A stretch of 64,000 nt of DNA from NCBI GenBank assembly GCA_963844235.1, contig CAWJNF010000003.1, forward strand, positions 226,017 to 290,016, given 5' to 3'. Of this stretch, positions 1 through 7,966 are shown in pieces. A program made the translations under genes and the position numbers. The notes beneath the pieces were generated by a model. It was not told where the DNA came from and ran no database searches. It was given only the letters and a program-made list of their open reading frames with translations. Position 1 is the first letter of the stretch. Every line of letters starts with the position of its first letter. Source of the stretch: CAWJNF01 sp963844235. GTDB lineage: Bacteria > Actinomycetota > Thermoleophilia > Gaiellales > Gaiellaceae.

Positions 1-1
1 G

Positions 2-529
2 CCCGACGTGCACGCGGTGCTCGCGCTGATGCTGTTGAACGACGCCCGCCGCGACGCGCGCTTCGCCGACGGCGCCGTCGTCCTCCTGCGCGACCAGGAT
101 CGAGCGCTCTGGGACCGCGACCAGATCGCGGAGGGTCACGCCGCGCTCGAGCGCGCGCTGGCCCTCGGCGGCCGCGGCGCCTACGTGCTCCAGGCGGCGA
201 TCGCGGCACTTCACGTCGACGAGCCCCAGGACTGGCCCCAGCTGGCAGCGCTGTACGGCGAGCTCGCCCGCCTCACCGGCTCCCCCGTCGTCGAGCTCAA
301 CCGCGCCGCCGCCATCGCAGAGGCAGGCGACGTCGAGAACGCGCTCGCCCTGGTCGAGCAGCTCGAGCTCGACGGCTACCACTACCTGCACTCGACGCGC
401 GCAGAGCTGCTGCGCCGCCTCGGCCGTGTCGACGAAGCCCGCGCCGCCTACGACCGGGCCCTCGAGCTCGTCCATTCGGACGCCGAGCGGCGCTTCCTCG
501 AGCGGCGGCTGGCCGAGGTACGGGACTGA
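2..529 (+). CDS. ECF42-like RNA polymerase sigma factor, C-terminal part (5' truncated)
   Basis: The reading frame is open from the window edge, so the sigma-2/sigma-4 DNA-binding part lies upstream. The visible 175 residues match the C-terminal extension of ECF42 (DUF6596) sigma factors: the RDARFADGAVVLLRDQDRALW-like segment near the start, ALERALALGGRGAYVLQAAIAA, and SPVVELNRAAAIAEAG, followed by a helical TPR-like tail ending in RRFLERRLAEV. In this family the tail is thought to control the sigma factor, and a YciI-like protein gene usually lies next to it upstream, outside this window. The assignment rests on recognised segments, not on a profile search. Confidence 0.85.
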   Translation, partial: PDVHAVLALMLLNDARRDARFADGAVVLLRDQDRALWDRDQIAEGHAALERALALGGRGAYVLQAAIAALHVDEPQDWPQLAALYGELARLTGSPVVELNRAAAIAEAGDVENALALVEQLELDGYHYLHSTRAELLRRLGRVDEARAAYDRALELVHSDAERRFLERRLAEVRD

Positions 530-650
530 CCCGTTCCCTCGCGGCAATCGGGCCGGGGCCGCGAGCGAGCCGCTCGACGTCGGCTACAGTTGCGTGCCGC
601 GTGGGAGGCTTCCTAGGCGAAGAGAGCAATGCCGCGCCGGAGAGTTGCGG

Positions 651-1568
651 GTGAGCGGCGAGGCGGTCGCTTGCACGACCGAGCAGGCCCTGCTCGGCGA
701 GGGGGCTCGGTGGGACGCCCGCCGCGACGAGCTGCTGGTGGTGGACATCCTGGCCGGGCGCGTCTACCGCGGTCGGGTTACCGACGACGGTGGCCTGAGC
801 CTCGTTCGCGACTACCAGCTGCCCGGGACTGTCGGTGCGATCCTGCCCGTACAGGGCGACGAAGGCTGGCTGCTGGCGGCCGGCCGGGGCTTCGCCCACC
901 TGTCGCCGGACGGCTCGCTACGCACGCTTGCCGAGATCGCCCCGGCGGGGAGACGGATGAACGACGGCGCTTGCGATCCGCAGGGACGGGTCTGGGCCGG
1001 CACGCTGGCCGACGACTTCCGCGCTGGAGGCGGTGCGCTCTACCGGCTCGATGGGACCGGGCAGACCGAATTGATGCTCCGCGATCTGACGATCTCCAAC
1101 GGGCTGGGCTGGAGTCCCGACGGCGACACGATGTATCTCGCGGATAGCGGCCCGCGTGTCATCCATGCGTTCTCGTTCGACGGCGTAACGGGCACGATCT
1201 CGGACGGTAGGGTGCTGGTCACGGTCGCCGATGAGGTCGGAGCGCCGGACGGTCTGACGGTGGACACCGACGGTGACCTCTGGGTGGCGATCTACGGGGG
1301 CGGACGGGTCCACCGCTACTCGCCGGACGGTCTGCTGCGCGAGACGTTGCTCGTCCCCGCCATGCAGACCACGTCCTGCGCGTTCGCAGGCCCCGGCCTG
1401 AACAGGCTCTACGTGACCACGGCTACCGAGGGCTGGAGTGACGAGGAGCGTCGCGCCGAGCCCGCCGCCGGGCTCGTGTACCGGATCGACACGGATGCGA
1501 CCGGCCGGCCGGCTGAGGCCTTCCGCCCGGATCCCACGTGGTGGGCGACGGCGATTGCCGGCTCCTAG
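651..1568 (+). CDS. SMP-30/gluconolactonase/LRE family protein
   Basis: A 305-residue six-bladed beta-propeller of the SMP-30/gluconolactonase family, whose members hydrolyse sugar lactones with a bound divalent metal. Family signatures are GEGARWD near the N terminus (metal-binding Glu), RMNDGACDPQGRVWAGT in the middle (Asn-Asp), and TISNGLGWSPDGDTMYLADSG followed by GAPDGLTVDTDGDLWVA with the catalytic Asp. The GTG at 651 is chosen because homology starts right after it and a GGAG stands about 9 nt upstream; the frame stays open further upstream but shows no family match there. The substrate is unknown. The stop overlaps the end of the convergent flavoprotein gene by 4 nt. Confidence 0.9.
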   Translation: MSGEAVACTTEQALLGEGARWDARRDELLVVDILAGRVYRGRVTDDGGLSLVRDYQLPGTVGAILPVQGDEGWLLAAGRGFAHLSPDGSLRTLAEIAPAGRRMNDGACDPQGRVWAGTLADDFRAGGGALYRLDGTGQTELMLRDLTISNGLGWSPDGDTMYLADSGPRVIHAFSFDGVTGTISDGRVLVTVADEVGAPDGLTVDTDGDLWVAIYGGGRVHRYSPDGLLRETLLVPAMQTTSCAFAGPGLNRLYVTTATEGWSDEERRAEPAAGLVYRIDTDATGRPAEAFRPDPTWWATAIAGS

Positions 1569-2980
1569 GAAGACGGCGTGCTGAGACTGCTCCAGAGCTG
1601 GGGCATGGCGCGGACTCCGAGCTCGCGCACCAGCAGCTGAGCGGCGTGGCTGACGCCCTCGGTGAACGTCGGGAAGGCGTACTGGAGCTCAGCCACCTCC
1701 TCGATGCGCATGCCGGCCGCCATGCAGGCGGCAACCATCTGGATCACCTCGGCCGAGTACTCGCCGAGCACGTGGGCGCCGACGATCTGACGCCGCCCGG
1801 TCTCGACGATCAGCTTGCAGAAGCCCTCGGGCTGACCGTCGGCAACGGGGCGCAGCAGATCCTCGTAGCGGGCCACGGCGACCGCGCAGTCATACCTGGC
1901 GCGCGCCTGCTCTTCGGTGAGCCCGACGCTCGCGTACTCGGGATCGGTGAAGCTCCCGGTAGGGACGATCTCCTGAACGAGCCGGCGCCGCGGGCCCAGG
2001 ACCGCATTGTCGGCCGCTACGCGGCCTTCGAGGAGGGCGCTCGAGACCAGCATGCTGTGCCCGTCCACGTCGCCGGCGGCGAAGATGTGAGGGACGCTGG
2101 TTGAGAGGTAGTCGTCCACCACCACGTAGCCGCGCTCGATCGCCACGCCGGCGGCGGCGGCGTCGACGAGGTCGGCGTTGCCGGGCCAGCCCACGGCGAA
2201 GAAGGCGGCTTCGACGTCCACGCTCCTCGTATCGTCGCCGGTCCGGTAGACGACCCGCACACCCGGTTCGAGGGGCTCGAGCTGTTGGGCGGCCGCGCTC
2301 GTGACGACCTCGATGCCCCGCGCACGAAACGCCTGCTCCAGCTCGACCGAGACGTCCTCGTCCGCTCGCGGCACGATCCGCGGCGCGTACTCGAGCAGCG
2401 ACACACGACAGCCGAAATCGGCCAGGATGGACGTGAGCTGGCAGCCGGTATCCGCCGCCCCGATGACGCAGACACGGTCGGGTAATGCGCGCAGGCTCCG
2501 CACATCCTCGAAGGTCAGGGCCAGCTCCGCACCCGGGATCGGAAGCCGCGAGGCTCGCCCGCCAACCGCGATGACCACACGGTCGGCGCTCCAGAGCCGG
2601 CCGTCCGCGGCCCCGACCGTGTTCGCGTCGAGGAAGCGGACATCGCCGGTCTCCTCCACGAGGTCGACGCCCATGGCGCGAATCTGGTCGGAAATGCGCT
2701 TCCGCTCGTGCGCGTAGAGGGCCACGCGCTGCGCGTTGGCGAGGGTCGCGGCGAGATTCACCTCCGGCGCCGGACCACGGAGACCGAACGTCTCCCAGGA
2801 GCTCCAGTCCCGCACGAGGCGCGCTGCCCGGGCCAGCGTACGCACCGGGGCCGGCCCGTCGTTCAGGGCGGTGCCCCCCACCCGCCGCCGCTCCACGAGC
2901 GAGACCTCGGCCCCGAGCTCAGCGGCGTGGAGCGCGGCGGTCACTCCAGCGGGGCCGCCTCCGATGACGAGGACGCGCAC
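1565..2980 (-). CDS. FAD-dependent pyridine nucleotide oxidoreductase lacking the redox disulfide
   Basis: A 471-residue flavoprotein with the fold of dihydrolipoamide dehydrogenase, mercuric reductase and SthA. It has the N-terminal FAD Rossmann motif GGGPAGVTAALHAAELG, a second nucleotide-binding motif around VCVIGAADTGCQLTSIL, the FAD-contacting IFAAGDVDG, and a C-terminal dimerisation domain. The active-site loop GGTCxxxxC is here GGTALNDGPAP, so the cysteines are Ala38 and Pro43. The His of the C-terminal His-Glu dyad is Phe (YAFPTFTE). It therefore cannot be a disulfide reductase; a quinone reductase or diaphorase role, as reported for mycobacterial LpdA-type proteins, is an inference. 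Confidence 0.88.
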   Translation of the reverse strand: MRVLVIGGGPAGVTAALHAAELGAEVSLVERRRVGGTALNDGPAPVRTLARAARLVRDWSSWETFGLRGPAPEVNLAATLANAQRVALYAHERKRISDQIRAMGVDLVEETGDVRFLDANTVGAADGRLWSADRVVIAVGGRASRLPIPGAELALTFEDVRSLRALPDRVCVIGAADTGCQLTSILADFGCRVSLLEYAPRIVPRADEDVSVELEQAFRARGIEVVTSAAAQQLEPLEPGVRVVYRTGDDTRSVDVEAAFFAVGWPGNADLVDAAAAGVAIERGYVVVDDYLSTSVPHIFAAGDVDGHSMLVSSALLEGRVAADNAVLGPRRRLVQEIVPTGSFTDPEYASVGLTEEQARARYDCAVAVARYEDLLRPVADGQPEGFCKLIVETGRRQIVGAHVLGEYSAEVIQMVAACMAAGMRIEEVAELQYAFPTFTEGVSHAAQLLVRELGVRAMPQLWSSLSTPSS

Positions 2981-2992
2981 CCGTCCCTTCCC

Positions 2993-3150
2993 TCAGGCCG
3001 ACGCGGTCATGTCGACCACGACCTTGATGTCGTCGATGTGCTTCGCGAGCGCGGCCGGCCACTCATCGAGCGACAGACGCCGGGTGATGAGTCGCGCGAG
3101 CCAGTCCGGATCTGCCGGCCAATCCGCGCGCCTCGGCATCAGCGGATCCT
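2993..3150 (-). pseudogene. Remnant: C-terminus of a zinc-dependent alcohol dehydrogenase-like gene
   Basis: Reading the minus strand back from the TGA at 2993-2995 gives about 50 residues ending DWLARLITRRLSLDEWPAAL and DDIKVVVDM. This is the typical C-terminal end of MDR-family zinc-dependent alcohol/sugar dehydrogenases. No start codon, catalytic domain or Rossmann domain precedes it; recognisable similarity stops near 3150 and an in-frame stop lies about 80 nt further out. It is a 3' fragment left by a deletion between the flavoprotein and PLP-enzyme genes. Confidence 0.6.
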
Positions 3151-3295
3151 GACAGCTCGGCAGCCCGTTCGGTCGAGTCCGGACCGCAACTCCGTCGAGG
3201 CAGCCTGGAGGGCCGGAGAACCGGGTTCTTCAAGCTTCCACCCCCCGTCCCCGATCGCGCTAGGCGCGGGAACCCGGATCGGAGAAACTACGCGC

Positions 3296-4402
3296 GTGAC
3301 GTCCGCGAACAGTCGTGAGTCCCACGGCTCGAGGGAGTGGGCGGACGAGGCGGTCCGTCGCATCGAAGCCGACGCCAACCGCTCGGCCGACACGCATCTA
3401 CACCCTTTCCCGCTGCCTGCCGAGTGGGGCATCGACCTCTACCTGAAGGACGAGTCGGTTCACCCGACGGGATCGCTGAAGCATCGACTCGCCCGCTCGC
3501 TCCTCCTCTACGGCCTGTGCAACGGCTGGATCACCGAGCGGACGACGATCGTCGAGGCCTCCAGCGGCTCGACGGCCGTCTCCGAGGCCTACTTCGCACG
3601 GTTCCTCGGCCTGCCGTTCGTCGCCGTCATGCCGGCTTCCACCAGCCCCGAGAAGATCGCGCTGATCGAGGCGCAGGGCGGGGCGTGTCACCTCGTCGAC
3701 GACCCGAGGACGATCGTCGACGAGGCGAAGCGGCTCGCGGCCGACCGGGACGGACACTTCCTCGACCAGTTCACGTACGCAGAGCGCGCGATGGACTGGC
3801 GCGCCAACAACAACATCGCGGAGTCGATCTTCGCCCAGATGGCTCTGGAGCAGCACCCCGTTCCCACCTGGGTGGTAGTGGGGGTAGGGACCGGCGGGAC
3901 GAGCTCGACAATCGGCCGCTACGTGCGCTACGGGCGGTACCCCACGCGGCTCTGCGTCGTCGACCCGGAGGACTCGATCTTCTACGCGAGCTGGACCGGC
4001 GACCCGGAGGCATTCACCGGCCGGCCGTCGCGCATCGAGGGCATCGGACGCCAGCGAATGGAGCCGTCGTTCCTCCCGGACGTCGTCGACCGGATGATGC
4101 AGGTTCCGGATGCCGCGTCGATCGCGACGATGCGCCTCGTGAGCGCGCGGACGGGACGTAGCGTCGGCGGTTCCACCGGGACCAACGTCTGGGGAGCGCT
4201 GCAGCTCGTTGCCGAGATGCTCTCGCGTGGCGAGCGCGGCAGCATCGTCACCCTGATCTGCGACGGCGGGGATCGCTACGCCGGCACCTACTACAGCGAC
4301 GCGTGGGTCGGGGATCAGGGCCTCGAGCTCGCGCCGCACACAGCGGCGCTCGATACGTTCCTCGAGTCTGGCGCGTTCCCTGTGGCGGGGTCGACCATCT
4401 AA
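3296..4402 (+). CDS. PLP-dependent cysteine synthase-family enzyme (Cds1-like)
   Basis: A 368-residue fold-type II PLP enzyme. HPTGSLKHRLA carries the Schiff-base lysine, EASSGSTAVSEAYFARFLG the substrate-binding loop, and VVGVGTGGTSSTIGRY the phosphate-binding glycine loop. The sequence most resembles the actinobacterial subgroup containing mycobacterial Cds1 (Rv3684), a cysteine desulfhydrase releasing sulfide, rather than CysK or CysM. The GTG at 3296 is preceded by GGAGAAA about 11 nt upstream, and homology begins soon after. The stop overlaps the end of the convergent DUF1059 gene by 4 nt. Whether it makes or degrades cysteine cannot be told from sequence. Confidence 0.85.
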   Translation: MTSANSRESHGSREWADEAVRRIEADANRSADTHLHPFPLPAEWGIDLYLKDESVHPTGSLKHRLARSLLLYGLCNGWITERTTIVEASSGSTAVSEAYFARFLGLPFVAVMPASTSPEKIALIEAQGGACHLVDDPRTIVDEAKRLAADRDGHFLDQFTYAERAMDWRANNNIAESIFAQMALEQHPVPTWVVVGVGTGGTSSTIGRYVRYGRYPTRLCVVDPEDSIFYASWTGDPEAFTGRPSRIEGIGRQRMEPSFLPDVVDRMMQVPDAASIATMRLVSARTGRSVGGSTGTNVWGALQLVAEMLSRGERGSIVTLICDGGDRYAGTYYSDAWVGDQGLELAPHTAALDTFLESGAFPVAGSTI

Positions 4403-4572
4403 ACCTCGGTGATCTTGTCGCGGATGAGGTCCGCGACCTCGGGCGGAACCTCGTCCATCCCGTGGGCGTCGTGCGCGTGCGAGGAGATCTCTGCCCACAG
4501 CTCCTCCTCGCCCTCGCGGCGCGTCGTCCACTGGCAGCCCGGGACCACGTCGCCACAGTTGAATTGCTTCAT
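4399..4572 (-). CDS. DUF1059-family small protein
   Basis: A 57-residue protein beginning MKQFNCGDVVPGCQW, with the DUF1059 pattern: a Cys pair near the N terminus (FNCGDVVPGC), then a helix with E-rich residues and HAHDAHGM in the middle, ending in PPEVADLIRDKI. The Cys and His residues suggest metal binding, but the family has no assigned function. The ATG at 4572 follows an AGGAGG ribosome site with short spacing, which excludes the longer upstream frame. It stands alone, convergent with the Cds1-like gene. Confidence 0.85.
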   Translation of the reverse strand: MKQFNCGDVVPGCQWTTRREGEEELWAEISSHAHDAHGMDEVPPEVADLIRDKITEV

Positions 4573-4654
4573 CCGCTCCTCCTGACCGCGTTCGTGGCCA
4601 ATGCTAGTCGGTCGAGGGCGGGCGGCTGGCGACTGAGGCTGAGCCAACGGCGAG

Positions 4655-4660
4655 TACGAT
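4655..4660 (+). promoter_or_regulatory. Candidate -10 element of a leaderless promoter
   Basis: TACGAT starts exactly 12 nt before the ATG at 4667, which would place the transcription start on the A of the start codon. No ribosome site precedes this ATG. Leaderless mRNAs with TANNNT at this distance are well known in Actinomycetota. Confidence 0.5.
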
Positions 4661-4666
4661 CGGCGC

Positions 4667-5587
4667 ATGTGTCGGGTCCTCGCCTACCTCGGTGAGCCGC
4701 TCCCCGTGCGGAGTCTGTTGTTCGACCCCGACAACAGCCTTGTCCGCCAGTCGCACAGCCCGCGCATGATGAACACGTATCTCAACCTCGCGGGCTTCGG
4801 CATGCATGCGTGGGACCCGACGTCCCTCCAGCCCGAGGCTCCGTTCACCTACCGCGCGACCACCCTGCCGTCCTTCGACCGCAACCTGCGCTTCCTGTCG
4901 TCCAAGCTCGCGCCGACGTGTCTTGTCGCCCATGTCCGTGGTGTCACATACTCAGACGAGGCGGTCGTCACCGAGACGAACCTGCACCCCTTCCACTTCG
5001 ACGGCACCCGCGTCGTCCTCGCACACAACGGGCACCTGCGGCAGTTCCCGCGCATGCGCTACTCGCTCGTCGAGCACGTGCGGCCGGAGCTCGCGCAATG
5101 CATCGAGGGAACCACCGACTCCGAGTGGATCTACGCGCTGATCCTGTCCCAGCTCGACGACCCCTACGGGCTGCCGGAGACCTGCGAGCTCGCCGACGCC
5201 ACGTCCAACGCCCTCCGCATCCTGCGCAATGTCCGCGCCGCGCACGGCATCGACACCTCGTCGCCTGTCAACCTCTGTGTCAGCACCGGCCGCGCGGTGG
5301 TCGCCACCCGCTTCTCGTTCGACTACGGCTGGTATCCGCCCGAGGACGAGATGCTCGAGACCGACCTCCCGTTCGTGAGCCTTTGGTACGCGATCGGAGG
5401 CGAGTACACCGAGTGCGCGGGAGACTGGCAGATGACAGCCGGGGATCCGCCCCGCTCGGTGATCATCGCCTCCGAGCCGCTCACGACCGACCACCCGACG
5501 TGGCTCGAGGTGCCGGAGTACTCGATGCTGACTGCCGAGCTCACTCGTGAAGGGCTCGCGTTCGAGGCGCGCGACCTGGATGTCTGA
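4667..5587 (+). CDS. Class II glutamine amidotransferase (YafJ/EgtC-like)
   Basis: A 306-residue Ntn-hydrolase. Cys2, directly after the initiator Met (MCRVLAYLG), is the nucleophile exposed by Met removal; CLVAHVRG and NLHPFHFDGTRVVLAHNG are the conserved glutamine-site segments. Stand-alone proteins of this type include EgtC, which hydrolyses the gamma-glutamyl group of an ergothioneine intermediate, and the uncharacterised YafJ. No other ergothioneine gene is nearby, so the substrate is open. The gene ends inside the start region of the cyclic-nucleotide protein (8-nt overlap), so the two are probably co-transcribed and translationally coupled. Confidence 0.85.
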   Translation: MCRVLAYLGEPLPVRSLLFDPDNSLVRQSHSPRMMNTYLNLAGFGMHAWDPTSLQPEAPFTYRATTLPSFDRNLRFLSSKLAPTCLVAHVRGVTYSDEAVVTETNLHPFHFDGTRVVLAHNGHLRQFPRMRYSLVEHVRPELAQCIEGTTDSEWIYALILSQLDDPYGLPETCELADATSNALRILRNVRAAHGIDTSSPVNLCVSTGRAVVATRFSFDYGWYPPEDEMLETDLPFVSLWYAIGGEYTECAGDWQMTAGDPPRSVIIASEPLTTDHPTWLEVPEYSMLTAELTREGLAFEARDLDV

Positions 5588-6608
5588 CCGCGAGACCGTC
5601 GACTTCCTCGCCACCGTCCCGCTCTTCGAAGGCCGAGATGAGGCGTACCTGGTGGAGCTCGCCCGGGTGATGCGCCGGCGGACGGTACGGGAGGGTGAGA
5701 TCCTCTGGCGCCAGGGAGATGACGCGAGGGAGATGCTGTTCATCGTCGAGGGCGGCGTCGCGGCGCTGCTGCAAATGACCGGCGATCGCGCGGAGGAGAT
5801 CGGGAGGGCCGGTCCTGGTGAGATTGTCGGCGAGATCGCTCTGCTCGACGGCGGAGCGCACACGATGAGCGTGCGTGTGACCGAGACTGCATCGGTGCTC
5901 GCGCTCGGCCGGCTGGATTTCGCGGCGCTGCTCGCCCGTCCGCATCCGTCGGCGTTCACCCTGAAGCGCCGTCTCGCGTGCCTCTTGACCACGCGCCTTC
6001 GCCATCAGCTCGGGCACCTTGCCGGCTCGCTCGGCGAGGAGACGACCGGCCCGCCGGCCGAGGATGCGGAACGGGCATATGCCGACCTGGAGTACTGCAG
6101 CCCGCCCGACAGCAAGTACATCCATCGCATGGCGACTTTCAACGAATTCGATCCGGTGGCGCGCTGGGGCTTCCTGACATCGGGGAGCTATGCCCGGTGC
6201 CCGCCGGGGCGCACGCTGCTCGCCGAAGGGGCGCCGTCGTCGGCCTGCTACCTGACGATCAACGGTGCGGTCGAGAAGGTGCTGGTCCGCGGCAACCGGC
6301 GCATCCGACTCGGGCTCGCGGGGCCGGGGAGGGCGTTCGGCTACGAGAGCCTCATCGACGGTCGCCCATCTCCGGTGACCGCGATCACGCGGGAGCGGGC
6401 GCTGCTGCTCGTCTTGCCGCGTGACCCGTTCGAGCAGCTCTTCGACGGCGAGGACGCCATCTCCCGCGTCTTCCTCGACGTGATCCAGCGGGACCTCGTG
6501 GCCACGTTGCGCCAGACGTTACGCCCGCTCGCACGCCAGGTGTCTGCCCGCCCGGTCTCACCGGCCCAACCGACCGGGCCCGCCTCGACCGGCCGTGGAG
6601 GAGCCTGA
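5580..6608 (+). CDS. Protein with two cyclic nucleotide-binding domains
   Basis: A 342-residue protein with two cNMP-binding beta-rolls. The first, about residues 10-125, includes LFEGRDEAYLVELARVMRRR, GEILWRQGD and GEIVGEIALLDGG (phosphate-binding cassette-like). The second, about residues 195-310, includes PPGRTLLAEGAPSSACYLTI and GPGRAFGYESLIDG. No HTH or enzyme domain is visible, so it differs from Crp-type regulators and may act through a partner. The ATG at 5580 overlaps the end of the amidotransferase gene by 8 nt. The second domain has a divergent cassette, so it may not bind nucleotide. Confidence 0.82.
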   Translation: MSDRETVDFLATVPLFEGRDEAYLVELARVMRRRTVREGEILWRQGDDAREMLFIVEGGVAALLQMTGDRAEEIGRAGPGEIVGEIALLDGGAHTMSVRVTETASVLALGRLDFAALLARPHPSAFTLKRRLACLLTTRLRHQLGHLAGSLGEETTGPPAEDAERAYADLEYCSPPDSKYIHRMATFNEFDPVARWGFLTSGSYARCPPGRTLLAEGAPSSACYLTINGAVEKVLVRGNRRIRLGLAGPGRAFGYESLIDGRPSPVTAITRERALLLVLPRDPFEQLFDGEDAISRVFLDVIQRDLVATLRQTLRPLARQVSARPVSPAQPTGPASTGRGGA

Positions 6609-6679
6609 AACCGCGGTCGCTTTCTACGAGACCCGGATCCGCCCTCCCACCGCCGCGCGGCGGGATCCGCGAACGGCTG

Positions 6680-6715
6680 CCGAGGCCGGGAAACCTCGCC
6701 TAGCCTCGGCCTCGG
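6680..6715 (+). terminator. Hairpin after the cNMP-binding gene
   Basis: CCGAGGCCG (6680-6688) and CGGCCTCGG (6707-6715) form a 9-bp inverted repeat with an 18-nt loop, between the end of the + strand gene and the 3' end of tRNA-Ala on the other strand. A second GC palindrome lies at about 6650-6663. No T tract follows, so intrinsic termination is only a suggestion. Confidence 0.35.
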
Positions 6716-6779
6716 GTGCCGGCGGCTCGGTCCCAAGGCGCCGATAGACCGTGACGGCGCCGTCTCGCTTCCGAGGGCA

Positions 6780-6852
6780 TGGAGCCAGGGGGATTCGAAC
6801 CCCCGACCTTCTGGCTGCCAGCCAGACGCTCTCCCAGCTGAGCTATGGCCCC
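6780..6852 (-). tRNA. tRNA-Ala (anticodon GGC)
   Basis: The minus strand folds into a complete cloverleaf: 7-bp acceptor GGGGCCA/TGGCTCC (one G-T pair), D arm GCTC...GAGC, anticodon stem TCTGG/CCAGA with loop CTGGCAG (anticodon GGC), and T arm GGGGG-TTCGAAT-CCCCC. The discriminator is A and CCA is not encoded. Open frames crossing this locus are by-products of the tRNA. Confidence 0.97.
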
Positions 6853-6959
6853 GGGATGCTCTCCCAGTCTACTGACCGAAGTCCGTCGCAGGTGGGTCCG
6901 CCGAGGACGACGGCGGGTCCATGTGCCGCGTGCCCCGACCGTCAGCGCGTGCAGCGGGC

Positions 6960-7385
6960 CTAGCCGGCGGCCAGCTCGACCGAGGGGACGTCGCCCCAGA
7001 GCTGCTCGAGGCGGTAGTAGCCGCGCGCCTCGGGCGTGAAGACGTGGAGGATGACGTCCAGGTAGTCGGCGAGAATCCAGGTCGCCTCCCGCTGGCCGGA
7101 CACGTGGCGCGGGCTGAGACGGTCCTCGCGCTTCAACGTCTCGTACACCTGGTCGTGAATCGCCTTCGTCTGCCGCGGGCTCTGCCCGGTGCAGATGACG
7201 AAGTAATCCGTGTAGCTGACGACCGGCCGCATGTCGAGGATCACGACGTCCCTCGCCAGCTTCTCCTCGGCGAGGTGCGCGATGCGACGGGCTTGCTCGA
7301 GCGTTGTCAGGTGGTCTCTTCTCTCCTGGTCGGAAGCTCGTGAGAGGGTGGTCTGAGGGTAGCCGCCGCGACGGACACGGGTCAA
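6960..7385 (-). CDS. rsfS: Ribosomal silencing factor RsfS
   Basis: RsfS binds ribosomal protein L14 and blocks joining of the subunits when nutrients are short. The 141-residue product carries the family core: ARRIAHLAEEKLARDVVILDMR, SYTDYFVICTGQSPRQTKAIHDQV, and the C-terminal WILADYLDVILHVFTPEARGYYRLEQLWGD split by a few residues. The TTG at 7385 overlaps the nadD stop as TTGA, implying coupling. Conserved sequence starts about 26 residues in, so a CTG closer to the core, preceded by AGGAGAG, is possible. nadD-rsfS order is widespread in bacteria. Confidence 0.92.
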   Translation of the reverse strand: MTRVRRGGYPQTTLSRASDQERRDHLTTLEQARRIAHLAEEKLARDVVILDMRPVVSYTDYFVICTGQSPRQTKAIHDQVYETLKREDRLSPRHVSGQREATWILADYLDVILHVFTPEARGYYRLEQLWGDVPSVELAAG

Positions 7386-7966
7386 CTCCGATACAGGCCA
7401 AGCTCGCGGATGAGGGCGGCGACCGGCGCTGGCACGAGATCGTCGACCGGCTCTCCGCGCCGTAGGCGGGCGCGCAGCTCGGTGGATGCGACGGGGAGGG
7501 CGGGAATCGCGAAGAGCTCCACCCGGTCGGGCCGCTCGAGAGCCTCCAGCACCGGGTCGAGGTGATCGCGCTCATACCCCGGTCGGGTGGCCACCCCCAG
7601 GCGTACCGCCTCGAGCACGCCGTTCGGATCGTGCCAGGAGAGGAACGAGGCGAACTCGTCGGCGCCGATCACGAAGACGACGTCGCCGTACTCATCGCGC
7701 GCCCAGCGAGCGGTCTCGACCGTGTACGACGGGCCGGGGCGGTCGAGCTCGAAGCGGGACACCTCGACGCCCTCGAGCCCCGCGAAGGCGGCTTCGGTCA
7801 GCCGGAAGCGCGACTCGGCGTCGGTCTCGACCCGCTTGTGGGGCGGCGCTCCGGTCACGACGACCGCGAGGCGCGAGAGCCGGAAGTGGGAGATCGCCGC
7901 CTTGGCGAGCACGAGGTGGCCGTTGTGGGGCGGGTCGAACGCGCCTCCCAGAAGTCCGGTCGTCAC
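7382..7966 (-). CDS. nadD: Nicotinate-nucleotide adenylyltransferase
   Basis: NadD converts nicotinate mononucleotide and ATP to deamido-NAD in NAD synthesis. The 194-residue protein has the nucleotidyltransferase motif GGAFDPPHNGHL at its N terminus, GAPPHK for substrate binding, FVIGADEFASFLSWHD in the middle, and a C-terminal SSTEIR-like segment (VASTELRARLRRGE). The GTG at 7966 overlaps the obgE stop as GTGA and has GGGAGG just upstream. A GTG 12 nt further upstream (7978) is a less likely alternative. Confidence 0.95.
   Translation of the reverse strand: MTTGLLGGAFDPPHNGHLVLAKAAISHFRLSRLAVVVTGAPPHKRVETDAESRFRLTEAAFAGLEGVEVSRFELDRPGPSYTVETARWARDEYGDVVFVIGADEFASFLSWHDPNGVLEAVRLGVATRPGYERDHLDPVLEALERPDRVELFAIPALPVASTELRARLRRGEPVDDLVPAPVAALIRELGLYRS

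Noticed and set aside
6751..6963. A short + strand frame reading GARGIRTPDLLAASQTLSQL
   Set aside because: It is the translation of the tRNA-Ala gene on the opposite strand.
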